A stretch of DNA of 64,000 nucleotides from JASGTU01 sp963821815. GTDB lineage: Bacteria; Chloroflexota; Anaerolineae; Caldilineales; Caldilineaceae. The notes under the pieces were generated by a model. That model was given only the letters and a program-made list of their open reading frames with translations. It did not search any database and was not told where the DNA came from. Position 1 is the first letter of the stretch. Each line of letters begins with the position of its first letter. The DNA lies in NCBI GenBank assembly GCA_963821815.1, contig CAWGFG010000002.1, positions 248,001-312,000 of the forward strand, written 5' to 3'. The translations under genes and the position numbers were made by a program. Positions 1-8,994 of this stretch are shown here, piece after piece.

Positions 1-1
1 C

Positions 2-1195
2 GGGCCGATTGGGGCATTGACCACTGGACTGGCGATTGCGGCTGTCGCCCAATATCAGCGCCACTGGTATTTGGATCGCTTTGTTTTTCGGTCTACTAAC
101 CTTGTGCTTGGCGGGTTGGTCTGCGCAGGTCTGCTCACCGTTACCGGTGTTGTCTACCTCGAACTGTCCATCATGTGGCAAGTATTCGTTGCCAGCGCCT
201 GTGCGTTGGCATTCTTTGTTAGTAACACAGCGCTTGCAGCGGCGTACGGGAGTTTCTACAGCAGTCAGCCGTGGTATCGGATCTGGTATGAGCGCTACGT
301 TCGCCAGGTCTACCAATACGCCGGAATGGGCTTGCTCGCTTTCTCGCTTATCTACTTCTACTTACTCGTCGGTGCATTGGGCGTCCTGATCATGCTGATT
401 CCGCTGGCGCTGCTCCACTATGGCCAGCGCGAGTATCTCCACGCGACGAAGCAGTCCATCATTGCGCTGCAGGCAACCTACGATGAACTAGAGACGAAGA
501 ATCAGGAGATCGAGAAACTGAATGAGGAATTGCTGCTCGCGTTGGCCAGCACCATCGACTTGCGTGACCCGGATGTGATCGAACATTCGCGCCAAGTAGC
601 TCGTTACGCGGTAATGACAGCAGAGGAAATGGGCTTGGATCGGGACCACCTCAATATGGTGCGCCGCGCCGGCCTAATGCACGATATCGGAAAGTTGGCT
701 ATCCCGGAAGCGATCCTCTTCAAACCGGACCGGCTGACCGACGAAGAGTACGAGATAATTAAGGAGCATGTCACCATCGGCGCGGACCTGCTCGACGATT
801 TCGTAACCCTGCAAAGTGTTGCTTTCTCTGTTCGACATCATCACGAACGTTGGGACGGCAACGGCTATCCCGACAGGTTGGCAGGCGAGGAGATACCTGT
901 CGAGGCTCGCATCCTAGCGTTGGCCGATTCAGTGGAAGCCATGGCGTCGGATCGTGCATACCGAGCCGGCATGGACGTTGACGAAATACTGAAAGAGGTG
1001 ACCGCCATGTCCGGTACACAATTTGATCCTGACGTTGTGGCGGCATTTGGCCGGGTTATCGAGAAGCGCGGGCGGGAAACCATCGTAAACTCTGCCCGTG
1101 AGCAGTTTGAACTCGATGATTACACTGACCGTGATGAGGTGAACGAGCTGGATGAACTCTTCTTTATGGATGAATCAGTCCTCATGGAGCTGTAA
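2..1195 (+). CDS. HD-GYP domain membrane protein (probable c-di-GMP phosphodiesterase), 5' truncated
   Basis: The reading frame is open to the left window edge, so the N-terminus is missing; the TTG at 17 is not convincing as a start. The visible N-terminal part has several hydrophobic segments (roughly the first 130 residues), then a short charged coiled coil, then an HD-GYP domain. Counted from position 17, the HD motif HDIGK is near residue 222 and the HHHERWDGNGYP stretch that defines the HD-GYP subclass is near residue 274. HD-GYP enzymes hydrolyse cyclic di-GMP; the membrane part probably acts as a sensor. Family assignment is firm, activity and signal are inferred. A hairpin follows about 85 nt after the stop. 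Confidence 0.88.
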   Translation, partial: GPIGALTTGLAIAAVAQYQRHWYLDRFVFRSTNLVLGGLVCAGLLTVTGVVYLELSIMWQVFVASACALAFFVSNTALAAAYGSFYSSQPWYRIWYERYVRQVYQYAGMGLLAFSLIYFYLLVGALGVLIMLIPLALLHYGQREYLHATKQSIIALQATYDELETKNQEIEKLNEELLLALASTIDLRDPDVIEHSRQVARYAVMTAEEMGLDRDHLNMVRRAGLMHDIGKLAIPEAILFKPDRLTDEEYEIIKEHVTIGADLLDDFVTLQSVAFSVRHHHERWDGNGYPDRLAGEEIPVEARILALADSVEAMASDRAYRAGMDVDEILKEVTAMSGTQFDPDVVAAFGRVIEKRGRETIVNSAREQFELDDYTDRDEVNELDELFFMDESVLMEL

Positions 1196-1504
1196 CTCCA
1201 GGCTGACGTGCTTCCCTGGCACTGGCGGCGAAAAAGGGCGCCGTAGTTTTCTGGGACAGAGAACGCAATACACAATTTGGCCGGAACGCGTACTCGTTCC
1301 GGCTATTCTATGCTTGGTACCAGTTTTAGGGACCAGTGGCTAGTAACCCAAGACAGCAATGACAGTCGAAATCTGTGACGATACAGCACGCTGCTCAACA
1401 GCAAATTACCCGCTCGGTCACCTCCGAGCAGGCGCATCCAAGTACTATTCTGTCGCAGAGGCGCTGCGGGTAAGCAGATGCCGACCGCAATTGTCTCTGT
1501 AGTA
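1196..1504. other. Intergenic stretch with a hairpin
   Basis: About 310 bases lie between the HD-GYP stop and the end of the small minus-strand ORF. The only structure I can see is the inverted repeat at 1280-1303. I see no tRNA-like fold and no convincing coding frame. Confidence 0.5.
1280..1303. terminator. Hairpin downstream of HD-GYP gene
   Basis: A perfect 9-bp stem (GCCGGAACG paired with CGTTCCGGC) with a 6-nt loop lies 84 nt after the HD-GYP stop codon. It is not followed by a clean T run (TATTCTATG follows), so it is a weak intrinsic terminator at best. Confidence 0.45.
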
Positions 1505-1687
1505 CTATCGCTTGAAAAGGCGACTTAGCAGCTCGCTGCTGACCCGCTGCAGCTTCTCAATGGTCATATTTTCATTCTGAGAGTCTGAGACAAAGGGATA
1601 ACGAATCTGTTGCACTGCAACCTGTTCATCCTGTGCTTCAACGACCTCGTCATGGGCAGGGTTTCGATCCGTGCTATTCCAATTCAT
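1505..1687 (-). CDS. Small hypothetical protein (60 aa)
   Basis: A short, hydrophilic, Glu/Gln/Arg-rich ORF with no membrane segment and no family I recognise. The argument for it is an ATG preceded by GAAGG at a spacing of about 7 nt. Against it are its length, the absence of a recognisable domain and no conserved neighbour. It sits alone between the HD-GYP gene and the URO-D-like gene. It could be chance; treat as tentative. Confidence 0.35.
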   Translation of the reverse strand: MNWNSTDRNPAHDEVVEAQDEQVAVQQIRYPFVSDSQNENMTIEKLQRVSSELLSRLFKR

Positions 1688-2063
1688 AGTAAGCCTTCAG
1701 TATCTGACGAGTCTAACTTGCCGGAACGATGAGCTGCAAGGAGCAATATGCAGCCATTACCAGCGTCACTGTTGTTCGGTGCAAATGCCCACAACGAACC
1801 AGGGTTCCAGAGCGACTAGGCTTCGATTAGGTTGGGACCAAGTGAGTAAAATCGAATTGCCAAGTTCGTGGTAGCATCTGATGTATATAGCATACGGTCT
1901 TCTTGGAATAGTTCGACCGGCAGATGTACCAATGGTGCAGGGCTTTTGTCGTATGCCACCCTGCTGATGCAGACTGCCTACCGGAGATGAATATCAGTGG
2001 TGAGACGAAGATGCGCAAACTTCTGTGCAAACCTAATGTCCCAGGTAACCCAGTTTGGGACGA
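1688..2063. other. Intergenic stretch, nothing recognised
   Basis: About 375 bases with only short low-quality frames on both strands. No RNA gene, repeat or clear promoter was identified. Confidence 0.5.
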
Positions 2064-3107
2064 CTAACGCATCAAAAAGCGTTGTCGGTGCGCAGCCCCA
2101 TACCGCAGCGATTCGTCGATAAAAGCGTCCACATTTTCGAGCGGTGTGCCGGGAAGAATTCCGTTGCCGGCTGCAATACACATACCGCCATCCTTGCGGT
2201 CGAATGTGTCAATGATCTCTCGTACTTCAGCGCGAACGTCTTCTGGTGATTCCTCCTGCAACACGTGCTGCACGTCGAAGCCCACCAAAAACGTCAAGCG
2301 ATCACCATACTCCGCAGCAACGCGCTCGTAGTCCATGGTGCCTTTCTGCACAGGATGAAATACATCTACACCGGCTTCGATGAGGTCGTCCAGGATTGCT
2401 GTGTTATTACCGCAGGAATGCAGCCACCAGTGCATGTCATTGCCGTGAATGAACTTGCCCATCTGCATATAGTAGGGCTTGATGAGCGAGCGAAACGTCT
2501 CGGGACGCATGAAGAGTTGCTTCTGATGCCCCAAATCATCACTTGTCCAGAAGCCGTCCGGTTGCAGTTCTCGCACGCCCCAAGCCAGGTATTTGATGTA
2601 GTGGTCCGCCAGGGCTGCGTGCAGGCGATGTACTTCCTCTGGATGGAGATAGAAATCCAGTAGCAGATTCTGCATGCCCCGGATCGCCCAGGGACGTTCG
2701 AAGAATAGACGCCACCAGCCGAACATGAAATAGCGATCTAGCTGGCGGGCCTGCTCCGCGATTTCCTGTAAGCCATCCATCTGCGGATCGTTGTCCGGGT
2801 CCGGCAGCTTTTCGATGAACTCATCCAGCTTGGCCCAGTCGTCGATGACCACGCGCGAATCGCGTGCGCCATCCATAATCAGAGGCCATGAGAGCTCCAT
2901 CTTTGCCGGTTCCACCGGTTCGATAAGCTTGATGATGGCATCCTCCGGATACTGGTTGAACGGATCCAGTGCCGCACCGTGCATCTCCTGGAAGCCCTCG
3001 CCCCACCACTGCGTCTGAACGAGCGGAACTCGCGCAGGATAGCGACGTTCGATGGCCTTGATGACTTCCTCTTTTGGCAGTGGTTGCCAGCTATACTGGG
3101 CCGACAT
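2064..3107 (-). CDS. URO-D superfamily protein (uroporphyrinogen decarboxylase / corrinoid methyltransferase-like)
   Basis: 347 residues, the usual length of the URO-D fold. The C-terminal half contains an H-S-C-G-N motif near residue 230. In the MtaA/CmuA corrinoid:coenzyme M methyltransferase branch such a His-x-Cys belongs to the zinc site, and it is absent from true HemE enzymes. I therefore favour a methyltransferase-like or uncharacterised URO-D protein over heme-pathway HemE, and no other heme gene is nearby. It lies 44 nt after the rhomboid gene on the same strand, so the two may be co-transcribed. The substrate cannot be read from the sequence. Confidence 0.78.
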   Translation of the reverse strand: MSAQYSWQPLPKEEVIKAIERRYPARVPLVQTQWWGEGFQEMHGAALDPFNQYPEDAIIKLIEPVEPAKMELSWPLIMDGARDSRVVIDDWAKLDEFIEKLPDPDNDPQMDGLQEIAEQARQLDRYFMFGWWRLFFERPWAIRGMQNLLLDFYLHPEEVHRLHAALADHYIKYLAWGVRELQPDGFWTSDDLGHQKQLFMRPETFRSLIKPYYMQMGKFIHGNDMHWWLHSCGNNTAILDDLIEAGVDVFHPVQKGTMDYERVAAEYGDRLTFLVGFDVQHVLQEESPEDVRAEVREIIDTFDRKDGGMCIAAGNGILPGTPLENVDAFIDESLRYGAAHRQRFLMR

Positions 3108-3151
3108 TGCATTTGCTCCGTGTTGGACGTGGTCAGAAAGTGAGGTATGGA

Positions 3152-3949
3152 TTATACGCTGCTACTTGATCTGTCATCGGACGGCGACACTTCCGAAGTG
3201 ATGCTTCGTTTCCGAACAAGGTTGAGCAGATACGCAATCAGTACACCGCCTAACAGGCCGAACAAATGTCCCAGCCAGGAGACGCCCTGCTGCCCAGGTA
3301 GTACGCCCATAAGGATGCTGCCGTATAGCAGCAGTGCCACCACACCGAAAAGGATCGATACAATGCTGCGTTCGAAGAATCCTCGACCTAGGAGATAGCC
3401 CATGAAACCGAAGATAACGCCGCTTGCGCCGATATGGATGGTATTGGCGCTGCCAAATAGCCAAACGCCCAGACCACTCACCACTGTAGCCGTGACAAAA
3501 ACCAGCGGAAAGTGCCACCGGTTCCGAATAATCACGAGATAACCGAGCACCAACAAGGGAATGCTGTTGGCAATCAGGTGACGGAAGCCGGCATGAAGAA
3601 ACGGCGCAGCGGCTATCCTCCAGTACTCGCCGGTCATGCGCGGCTCAATGCCGTAGACGTCCAGTGTTTGTAGCTGACCGGACGGAATTTTCGGCAGCAT
3701 CCAATCGACGAATTCCACTGCCCACATGACGGCTAAAAGCGTACCGAGTATGATCAGCGGCGTCATGAGCGAACTGAGTCGCTCAACAAATTTGACGGCG
3801 CTCTTCTGAGACGGCTGTTTAGCCGTTCCGTCATTGGCGTCCGATTTGCCGTTCTCGTCGACAATCTGGAATGGACTGATCTTGCTCAAGCGCAGTTTGC
3901 CTCCTAGGATAGTCTGATCAATTGTAGCAGAATTCGGCCTGCTCGCCAC
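3152..3949 (-). CDS. Rhomboid family intramembrane serine protease
   Basis: The core has about six hydrophobic segments, the catalytic serine in a GASG motif (near residue 174 of the long form) and the partner His in WLGHLFG (near residue 227), plus the H-x-x-x-N type segment HLIANS in an earlier helix. Rhomboids cleave membrane-spanning substrates within the bilayer. The longest form starts with GTG at 3949 without a ribosome site. A perfect AGGAGG at 3900-3905 points instead to a TTG at 3889 (about 245 aa), which would drop a short hydrophilic leader. Family certain; exact start uncertain. The gene is divergent from the 4061 gene. Confidence 0.9.
   Translation of the reverse strand: MASRPNSATIDQTILGGKLRLSKISPFQIVDENGKSDANDGTAKQPSQKSAVKFVERLSSLMTPLIILGTLLAVMWAVEFVDWMLPKIPSGQLQTLDVYGIEPRMTGEYWRIAAAPFLHAGFRHLIANSIPLLVLGYLVIIRNRWHFPLVFVTATVVSGLGVWLFGSANTIHIGASGVIFGFMGYLLGRGFFERSIVSILFGVVALLLYGSILMGVLPGQQGVSWLGHLFGLLGGVLIAYLLNLVRKRSITSEVSPSDDRSSSSV
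3900..3905 (-). promoter_or_regulatory. Strong ribosome binding site inside the long rhomboid ORF
   Basis: The minus strand reads AGGAGG here, 10 nt before an in-frame TTG (5' base 3889). No comparable site precedes the GTG at 3949, so the shorter rhomboid start is favoured. Confidence 0.5.
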
Positions 3950-3970
3950 TTCTAGAACAGTACGTAGTAG

Positions 3971-3999
3971 TTGTCGGCAGGTTTCTCCTGGGCTACAAT
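3971..3999 (+). promoter_or_regulatory. Sigma70-type promoter for the small membrane protein gene
   Basis: TTGTCG (3971-3976), a 17-nt spacer and TACAAT (3994-3999). It overlaps the first possible start codon (TTG 3971) of the downstream reading frame, which rules that start out and moves translation downstream. Confidence 0.6.
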
Positions 4000-4060
4000 G
4001 GCGGCTGATCGGAAATCTTCAATTATTCATCATTGCACGCTTCCAATTCGGGAACATACC

Positions 4061-4483
4061 TTGGCCTACAGTCTCAACGACGCATACCATTACCTGCGCC
4101 TGATTATGCGCGTGAACGCCATCGTCGTCGGCTTTGGTCTCGGTCTGCTATTGCTGGTTCCATCGCACGCCACGCTGGAAAACTGGGGCGTCTACTCTAT
4201 AGGACCGATCTGGCCCGTTCGCTTGGCAGGCGGTCTCCTGCTGTCGTTGGGCGTGATGCTCATCCTCGCCGCTACGGAGCGAACCGTGCCTGCGTCGGCG
4301 ATGGCAACTATGGCGCTTGCAAACGGATTTGTGGCAGTGGTATTGCTTGTCGCCTATCTGAAGAACGAACTTGCGTCGCTCGGTGTCGTGGGGCAACTCG
4401 GATTGATTGTAGTATTCGCCGTCTGTCTCGTGGCAGCTATTTTCCCGCTAAGCCACATTCGCCAGGAGTATCAAGGGCCATAG
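4061..4483 (+). CDS. Small integral membrane protein, unknown function
   Basis: About 140 residues with four predicted hydrophobic helices covering nearly the whole chain and short charged loops. I recognise no family. The frame is open from 3971, but that TTG lies within the -35 of a good promoter. I place the start at TTG 4061, which has GGGA 7 nt upstream; ATG 4109 (protein beginning MRVNAI) is the alternative. The gene stands alone between the divergent rhomboid and the phosphoribosyltransferase, which has its own promoter. Confidence 0.6.
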   Translation: MAYSLNDAYHYLRLIMRVNAIVVGFGLGLLLLVPSHATLENWGVYSIGPIWPVRLAGGLLLSLGVMLILAATERTVPASAMATMALANGFVAVVLLVAYLKNELASLGVVGQLGLIVVFAVCLVAAIFPLSHIRQEYQGP

Positions 4484-4703
4484 ACTCCGCCACTTACCCG
4501 CGTGCAGCATCATTTCACACTCAGTAGCCAACGAACTGCCTGACGTAGCTGTGCCGACGTTTTTCTTTGCGCAGTTTACACTGTGGTAAAATGGGATGTC
4601 CGCGTGTGGGTTTCGGTTGCCATAGGTTTCGACTCGCTGGCGTGCAAATGTGCCTTTTCATGCGCCTTTGAAAAGAGCCAGTACAACCGAGACAAGTGGC
4701 GGA

Positions 4704-4713
4704 TTGGTATAGT
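4704..4713 (+). promoter_or_regulatory. Extended -10 promoter for phosphoribosyltransferase gene
   Basis: TTGGTATAGT: a TG one base ahead of TATAGT makes an extended -10. No clear -35 box. Predicted transcription start is about 30 nt before the ATG at 4749. The same TTGGTATAnT pattern precedes other genes in this window. Confidence 0.45.
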
Positions 4714-4748
4714 CAATAGGACCAATGCATGACTCGGGAGCGAATGTC

Positions 4749-5303
4749 ATGAGCTATGATGGCCGCGTATATCCAGTCGATATCGCAGGGATAAAGCGAG
4801 ATCTGCCGCTCTTCCAGGTGGCGCCCAATCTGAAGATTGCACTTCTGAACATCCTGGGCGACACGGAAGTCGTCGAAGCGTCGGCGGATGCGCTGGCGAA
4901 ACGCTTGCCGGATAACGCCGATGTGATTGTTACACCGGAAGTGAAAGCGGTCCCCCTCGCGCACGCCATGTCCGTGCGTACCGGCCTACCGTATGTGGTT
5001 GTACGGAAGATTCGTAAACCCTACATGCTTAATTGTCTGGAAGCGGAGGTGATCTCAATTACGACGGGCGCTCCGCAAACACTCTATCTGGACGGCAAGG
5101 ACATCGACTTAGTGCAGGCCAAGAATGCGGTGCTCGTGGATGACGTTATCAGCACCGGCAGCACGTTGAATGCAATGCGCTTGCTCATGGATCGCGCCCA
5201 GGCGGAAATCGTATGTGAAATGACCATCTTCACCGAGGGCAGCGCGGACGACTGGAAAGAGATCACGTCGCTGGGGCATTTGCCTCTTTTTACAGATGAT
5301 TAG
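4749..5303 (+). CDS. Purine phosphoribosyltransferase-like protein (adenine PRTase type)
   Basis: 184 residues from the chosen ATG. A type I phosphoribosyltransferase fold with the PRPP-binding signature VLVDDVISTGSTL near residue 128 and an upstream segment (VIVTPEVKAVPLAHA) typical of the adenine/xanthine PRTase branch. Such enzymes join a free purine base to PRPP in salvage. Substrate is not determined by the motif; adenine is the best guess from length and layout. ATG 4749 is preferred over 4725 because GGGAG sits 8 nt before it. It is followed by about 145 nt without features, then prfA. Confidence 0.8.
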   Translation: MSYDGRVYPVDIAGIKRDLPLFQVAPNLKIALLNILGDTEVVEASADALAKRLPDNADVIVTPEVKAVPLAHAMSVRTGLPYVVVRKIRKPYMLNCLEAEVISITTGAPQTLYLDGKDIDLVQAKNAVLVDDVISTGSTLNAMRLLMDRAQAEIVCEMTIFTEGSADDWKEITSLGHLPLFTDD

Positions 5304-5448
5304 CGACGCCATGAGAGTGGTCCGATCACCGGAGCTATCGCAATCGTTAGAGGCTCTCTGTTGCGACTAGACAGCGGTGGCTGATTCAGTATACGGTACG
5401 TCATGCAGTTGTTGACCCGTCACAGGGTCGTTGGATAGCGGTAAATAA

Positions 5449-6534
<1,086 letters not shown>

Positions 6535-6733
6535 ACGCAAACCTATTCAGCTCGTCCAACTAATCATTAGCGAAGTCGTCGACGCGCAGGCGATCACGCA
6601 ACAAGGGAACCGTTTTCCAAGGTCGTACGGCAGTGCGTTTCTTTCACGGTACGGGTTCGTCATGACTTGCGAAGAATGAGTTGCCGCAAAGCCGGAATCC
6701 CTGTTTTCGTCACTGTAGATTATTGACTGCATT

Positions 6734-6742
6734 TGGTATAAT
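6734..6742 (+). promoter_or_regulatory. Extended -10 promoter upstream of prmC
   Basis: TGGTATAAT, a consensus -10 hexamer (6737-6742) with the TGn extension. The expected -35 position has no good match, which is usual for extended -10 promoters. It gives prmC a promoter separate from prfA. Confidence 0.6.
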
Positions 6743-6904
6743 AAGAATATGAAATACGCTGCTCGGTTGAAATTGACCGAGCAAGTGTTTCTGGCAAAGC
6801 TGTATTCGACGAAGAATACACTCTGCCTCAACCGGTTACCGATGAAGTTAACCAGCCCAGTTGCACTAGACGGTCTAGATGATTGGCAACTGGTCACAGG
6901 AATC

Positions 6905-6910
6905 AGGAGG
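6905..6910 (+). promoter_or_regulatory. Ribosome binding site fixing the prmC start
   Basis: A perfect AGGAGG with 5-nt spacing to the TTG at 6916. None of the in-frame ATG codons downstream (7021, 7162) has a comparable site. Confidence 0.65.
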
Positions 6911-6915
6911 TTATC

Positions 6916-8067
6916 TTGGCACTCTTACGGGTCAATTTGCATTCGGCGAACGATAGCCGCGGTGCGAATTATCACGACGATGACGTCGCGAGGGGGCTCG
7001 TCCAAGCTGATCACGTTAGTATGAACGAATCAGATCAAATGGTATCGGAATCCCCATCCAACAATCATCGCAGTACAAACAACAGCGGGAACGAACATCT
7101 GAATAGAGATCTGAACCCACCGCACATCAGCGCAGGCGGACAAGCCGGCAGCAGCGCTACTATGGTTGCATTGTCCGATTCGTGGCAGCAAATCGAATGG
7201 ACGCTGATGCCGTACGCGCCTGTCGGGCGGGCCATCGTCTCTGCGACACAGCGACTGGAAGACGGCGGCAGCAGCACGGCGAATCTGGACGCGCAAGTCA
7301 TCCTGGCGCATGTGCTGGGCGTAGATCGAAGCTGGTTATTCGCCCACTATGACTATGAGCTCATGCCGGCGGAGGCGAAGACCTTTTCCGAATTGGTGGC
7401 ACGTCGCACAGCTGCAGAGCCGGTTGCCTACCTGGTGGGCAAGAAGGAGTTCTACGGCCTTGAACTCACTGTAGACAAGCGCGTGCTCATTCCGCGGCCT
7501 GAAACAGAGTTGCTCGTCGACGCAGTTCTGGACCATATCGAATCGCGACCGAATAAGCACGTCCTAGTAGCGGACGCAGGCACTGGCAGCGGAGCGATCG
7601 CACTGGCGGTCGCCGTCAACTGCGAGGATGCCGCCATCTTCGCGACCGATATCAGCGAGGAAGCGATACTGGTTGCCCGGGAAAACCTCGCTCGCCTGGA
7701 TACACGCCGTCAGGTTACTCTGCTACAGGGAGATCTGCTGCGACCATTGCCGGGCAAAGTGGATGTTGTGGCGGCAAACTTGCCCTATATTCGCCGGGAC
7801 GAATATCAGAAGCTCATGCGCGATGTGCGCGACTATGAGCCGCAGCTTGCGCTAGAAGCCGGTCCGGACGGGCTCGATACCATCAAGCGTCTCCTATGGC
7901 AGATTCCTGATTATCTCGATCCTGGCGGCGTCTTTTTCCTGGAGATCGGCCATGACCAGGGAGAGCCTATGATCGAGCTGGTTGAGCGTCTCATACCTGG
8001 AATCGCATACGTGAATGTGCGTCAGGATTATCACGGACAAGATCGGCTGCTGGTCGCCGCACTCTAG
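6916..8067 (+). CDS. prmC: Release factor glutamine methyltransferase
   Basis: 383 residues from TTG 6916. PrmC/HemK transfers a methyl group from S-adenosylmethionine to the GGQ glutamine of release factors. The SAM-binding loop AGTGSG is near residue 221 and the substrate-glutamine motif is NLPYI near 288, a variant of the usual NPPY. An N-terminal helical domain precedes the Rossmann domain as in the family. Family length is about 280, so roughly 85-90 residues at the start are extra: polar, Asn/Ser-rich, without hydrophobic core. That extension is real only if the TTG is used; the strong ribosome site supports it. It follows prfA, its substrate gene. Confidence 0.93.
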   Translation: MALLRVNLHSANDSRGANYHDDDVARGLVQADHVSMNESDQMVSESPSNNHRSTNNSGNEHLNRDLNPPHISAGGQAGSSATMVALSDSWQQIEWTLMPYAPVGRAIVSATQRLEDGGSSTANLDAQVILAHVLGVDRSWLFAHYDYELMPAEAKTFSELVARRTAAEPVAYLVGKKEFYGLELTVDKRVLIPRPETELLVDAVLDHIESRPNKHVLVADAGTGSGAIALAVAVNCEDAAIFATDISEEAILVARENLARLDTRRQVTLLQGDLLRPLPGKVDVVAANLPYIRRDEYQKLMRDVRDYEPQLALEAGPDGLDTIKRLLWQIPDYLDPGGVFFLEIGHDQGEPMIELVERLIPGIAYVNVRQDYHGQDRLLVAAL

Positions 8068-8096
8068 ACAGACAAAGACGGAACCGCATCGCAGAC

Positions 8097-8960
8097 ATGA
8101 CGTCAATTGCAGATAAGCCCTTTGACCTGGTCGCGCTAGACCTGGACGGTACCATCCTTGACCTCTACGATCACAAGCCATTCTCTGCGCTTGTGCGCGA
8201 GACTATCCGCGCAGTCCAGGATGCCGGTGTGCCCGTTACCATCGTGACTGGTCGAACGCTCGACTACGTGCGCGAGCATGTGGCGCCACTGGGCATTACC
8301 ACGCCCGTAGTGACCACACAGGGCGCCGTTATCGGCGATCCGGTCACGGGCAAGGTGCTGGACGAGACAACCATTCCACTGGACACTGCGCGTCGCGCCA
8401 CAGCCTGGATCGACGCGCAGGACTACATCACAGCACTATATTTCCTGGGATCGGAAGGCCAAACACTCATCTACCAGAACCATTCCGGTCCGGAGCCGGA
8501 CTTCTACGACCATGTCTTCACAGTTCCAAGGCAGATACATGGGCCGCTCTCTGACCTTGTGGCAGGTGATGTACATCCGCCGCTGAAGTTTCTGACCATC
8601 GACGAGTCACCGGATGACGTGAACCTGGTTGCAGAACTGAAGAAGCTTTTCTCGCCCGACCTGTATATCACGCGCACGCATCCCAGGCTTGTTGAAGGAA
8701 CGGCGCCTGGTCTGGATAAGGGTCAAGGGTTGCTCCGCCTTTGCAAGATACTCGGCATCGATCCGGCGCGTGTCATCGCTATCGGTGACAGCGACAACGA
8801 TATTCCTGTGTTGGAAGCGGCAGGATATGCTGTGGCGATGGGTAACTGCACGGAGGGGGTAGCGGCTGTAGCCGACTATTATGCGCTTCCCATCGAGGAA
8901 GACGGCGCGGCTGTTGCCATGCGCGAACTGGTGCTCAAAGCCATGGGGCTTGTGAAATAG
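8097..8960 (+). CDS. HAD superfamily phosphatase, Cof type (subclass IIB)
   Basis: 287 residues. The DxD nucleophile motif is LDLDGT (Asp16 and Asp18) and the C-terminal metal site is GDSDND near residue 231, with a large cap domain between them as in Cof-type enzymes. These hydrolyse sugar phosphates or nucleotide-like phosphates; the substrate cannot be predicted. It starts 29 nt after prmC, likely in the same transcript, and is convergent with the radical SAM gene 34 nt downstream. Confidence 0.88.
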   Translation: MTSIADKPFDLVALDLDGTILDLYDHKPFSALVRETIRAVQDAGVPVTIVTGRTLDYVREHVAPLGITTPVVTTQGAVIGDPVTGKVLDETTIPLDTARRATAWIDAQDYITALYFLGSEGQTLIYQNHSGPEPDFYDHVFTVPRQIHGPLSDLVAGDVHPPLKFLTIDESPDDVNLVAELKKLFSPDLYITRTHPRLVEGTAPGLDKGQGLLRLCKILGIDPARVIAIGDSDNDIPVLEAAGYAVAMGNCTEGVAAVADYYALPIEEDGAAVAMRELVLKAMGLVK

Positions 8961-8994
8961 GTTTGCGGCTGGTTGCTAGTAATGGCTGACGGTA

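Larger units (their letters stand above)
6535..6915 (+). other. prfA-prmC intergenic region: promoter and long prmC leader
   Basis: About 380 bases. It holds an extended -10 promoter (6734-6742) and a roughly 165-nt untranslated leader ending in the AGGAGG that serves the TTG start of prmC. No known riboswitch or small RNA was recognised in it. Confidence 0.5.

Noticed and set aside
3971..4060. TTG 3971 as start of the small membrane protein
   Set aside because: That codon is part of the -35 box of a good promoter, so it would not be in the transcript.
6749..7024. ORF starting just after the prmC promoter
   Set aside because: It overlaps the prmC start in another frame, has no ribosome site and no domain; the region is better read as leader.
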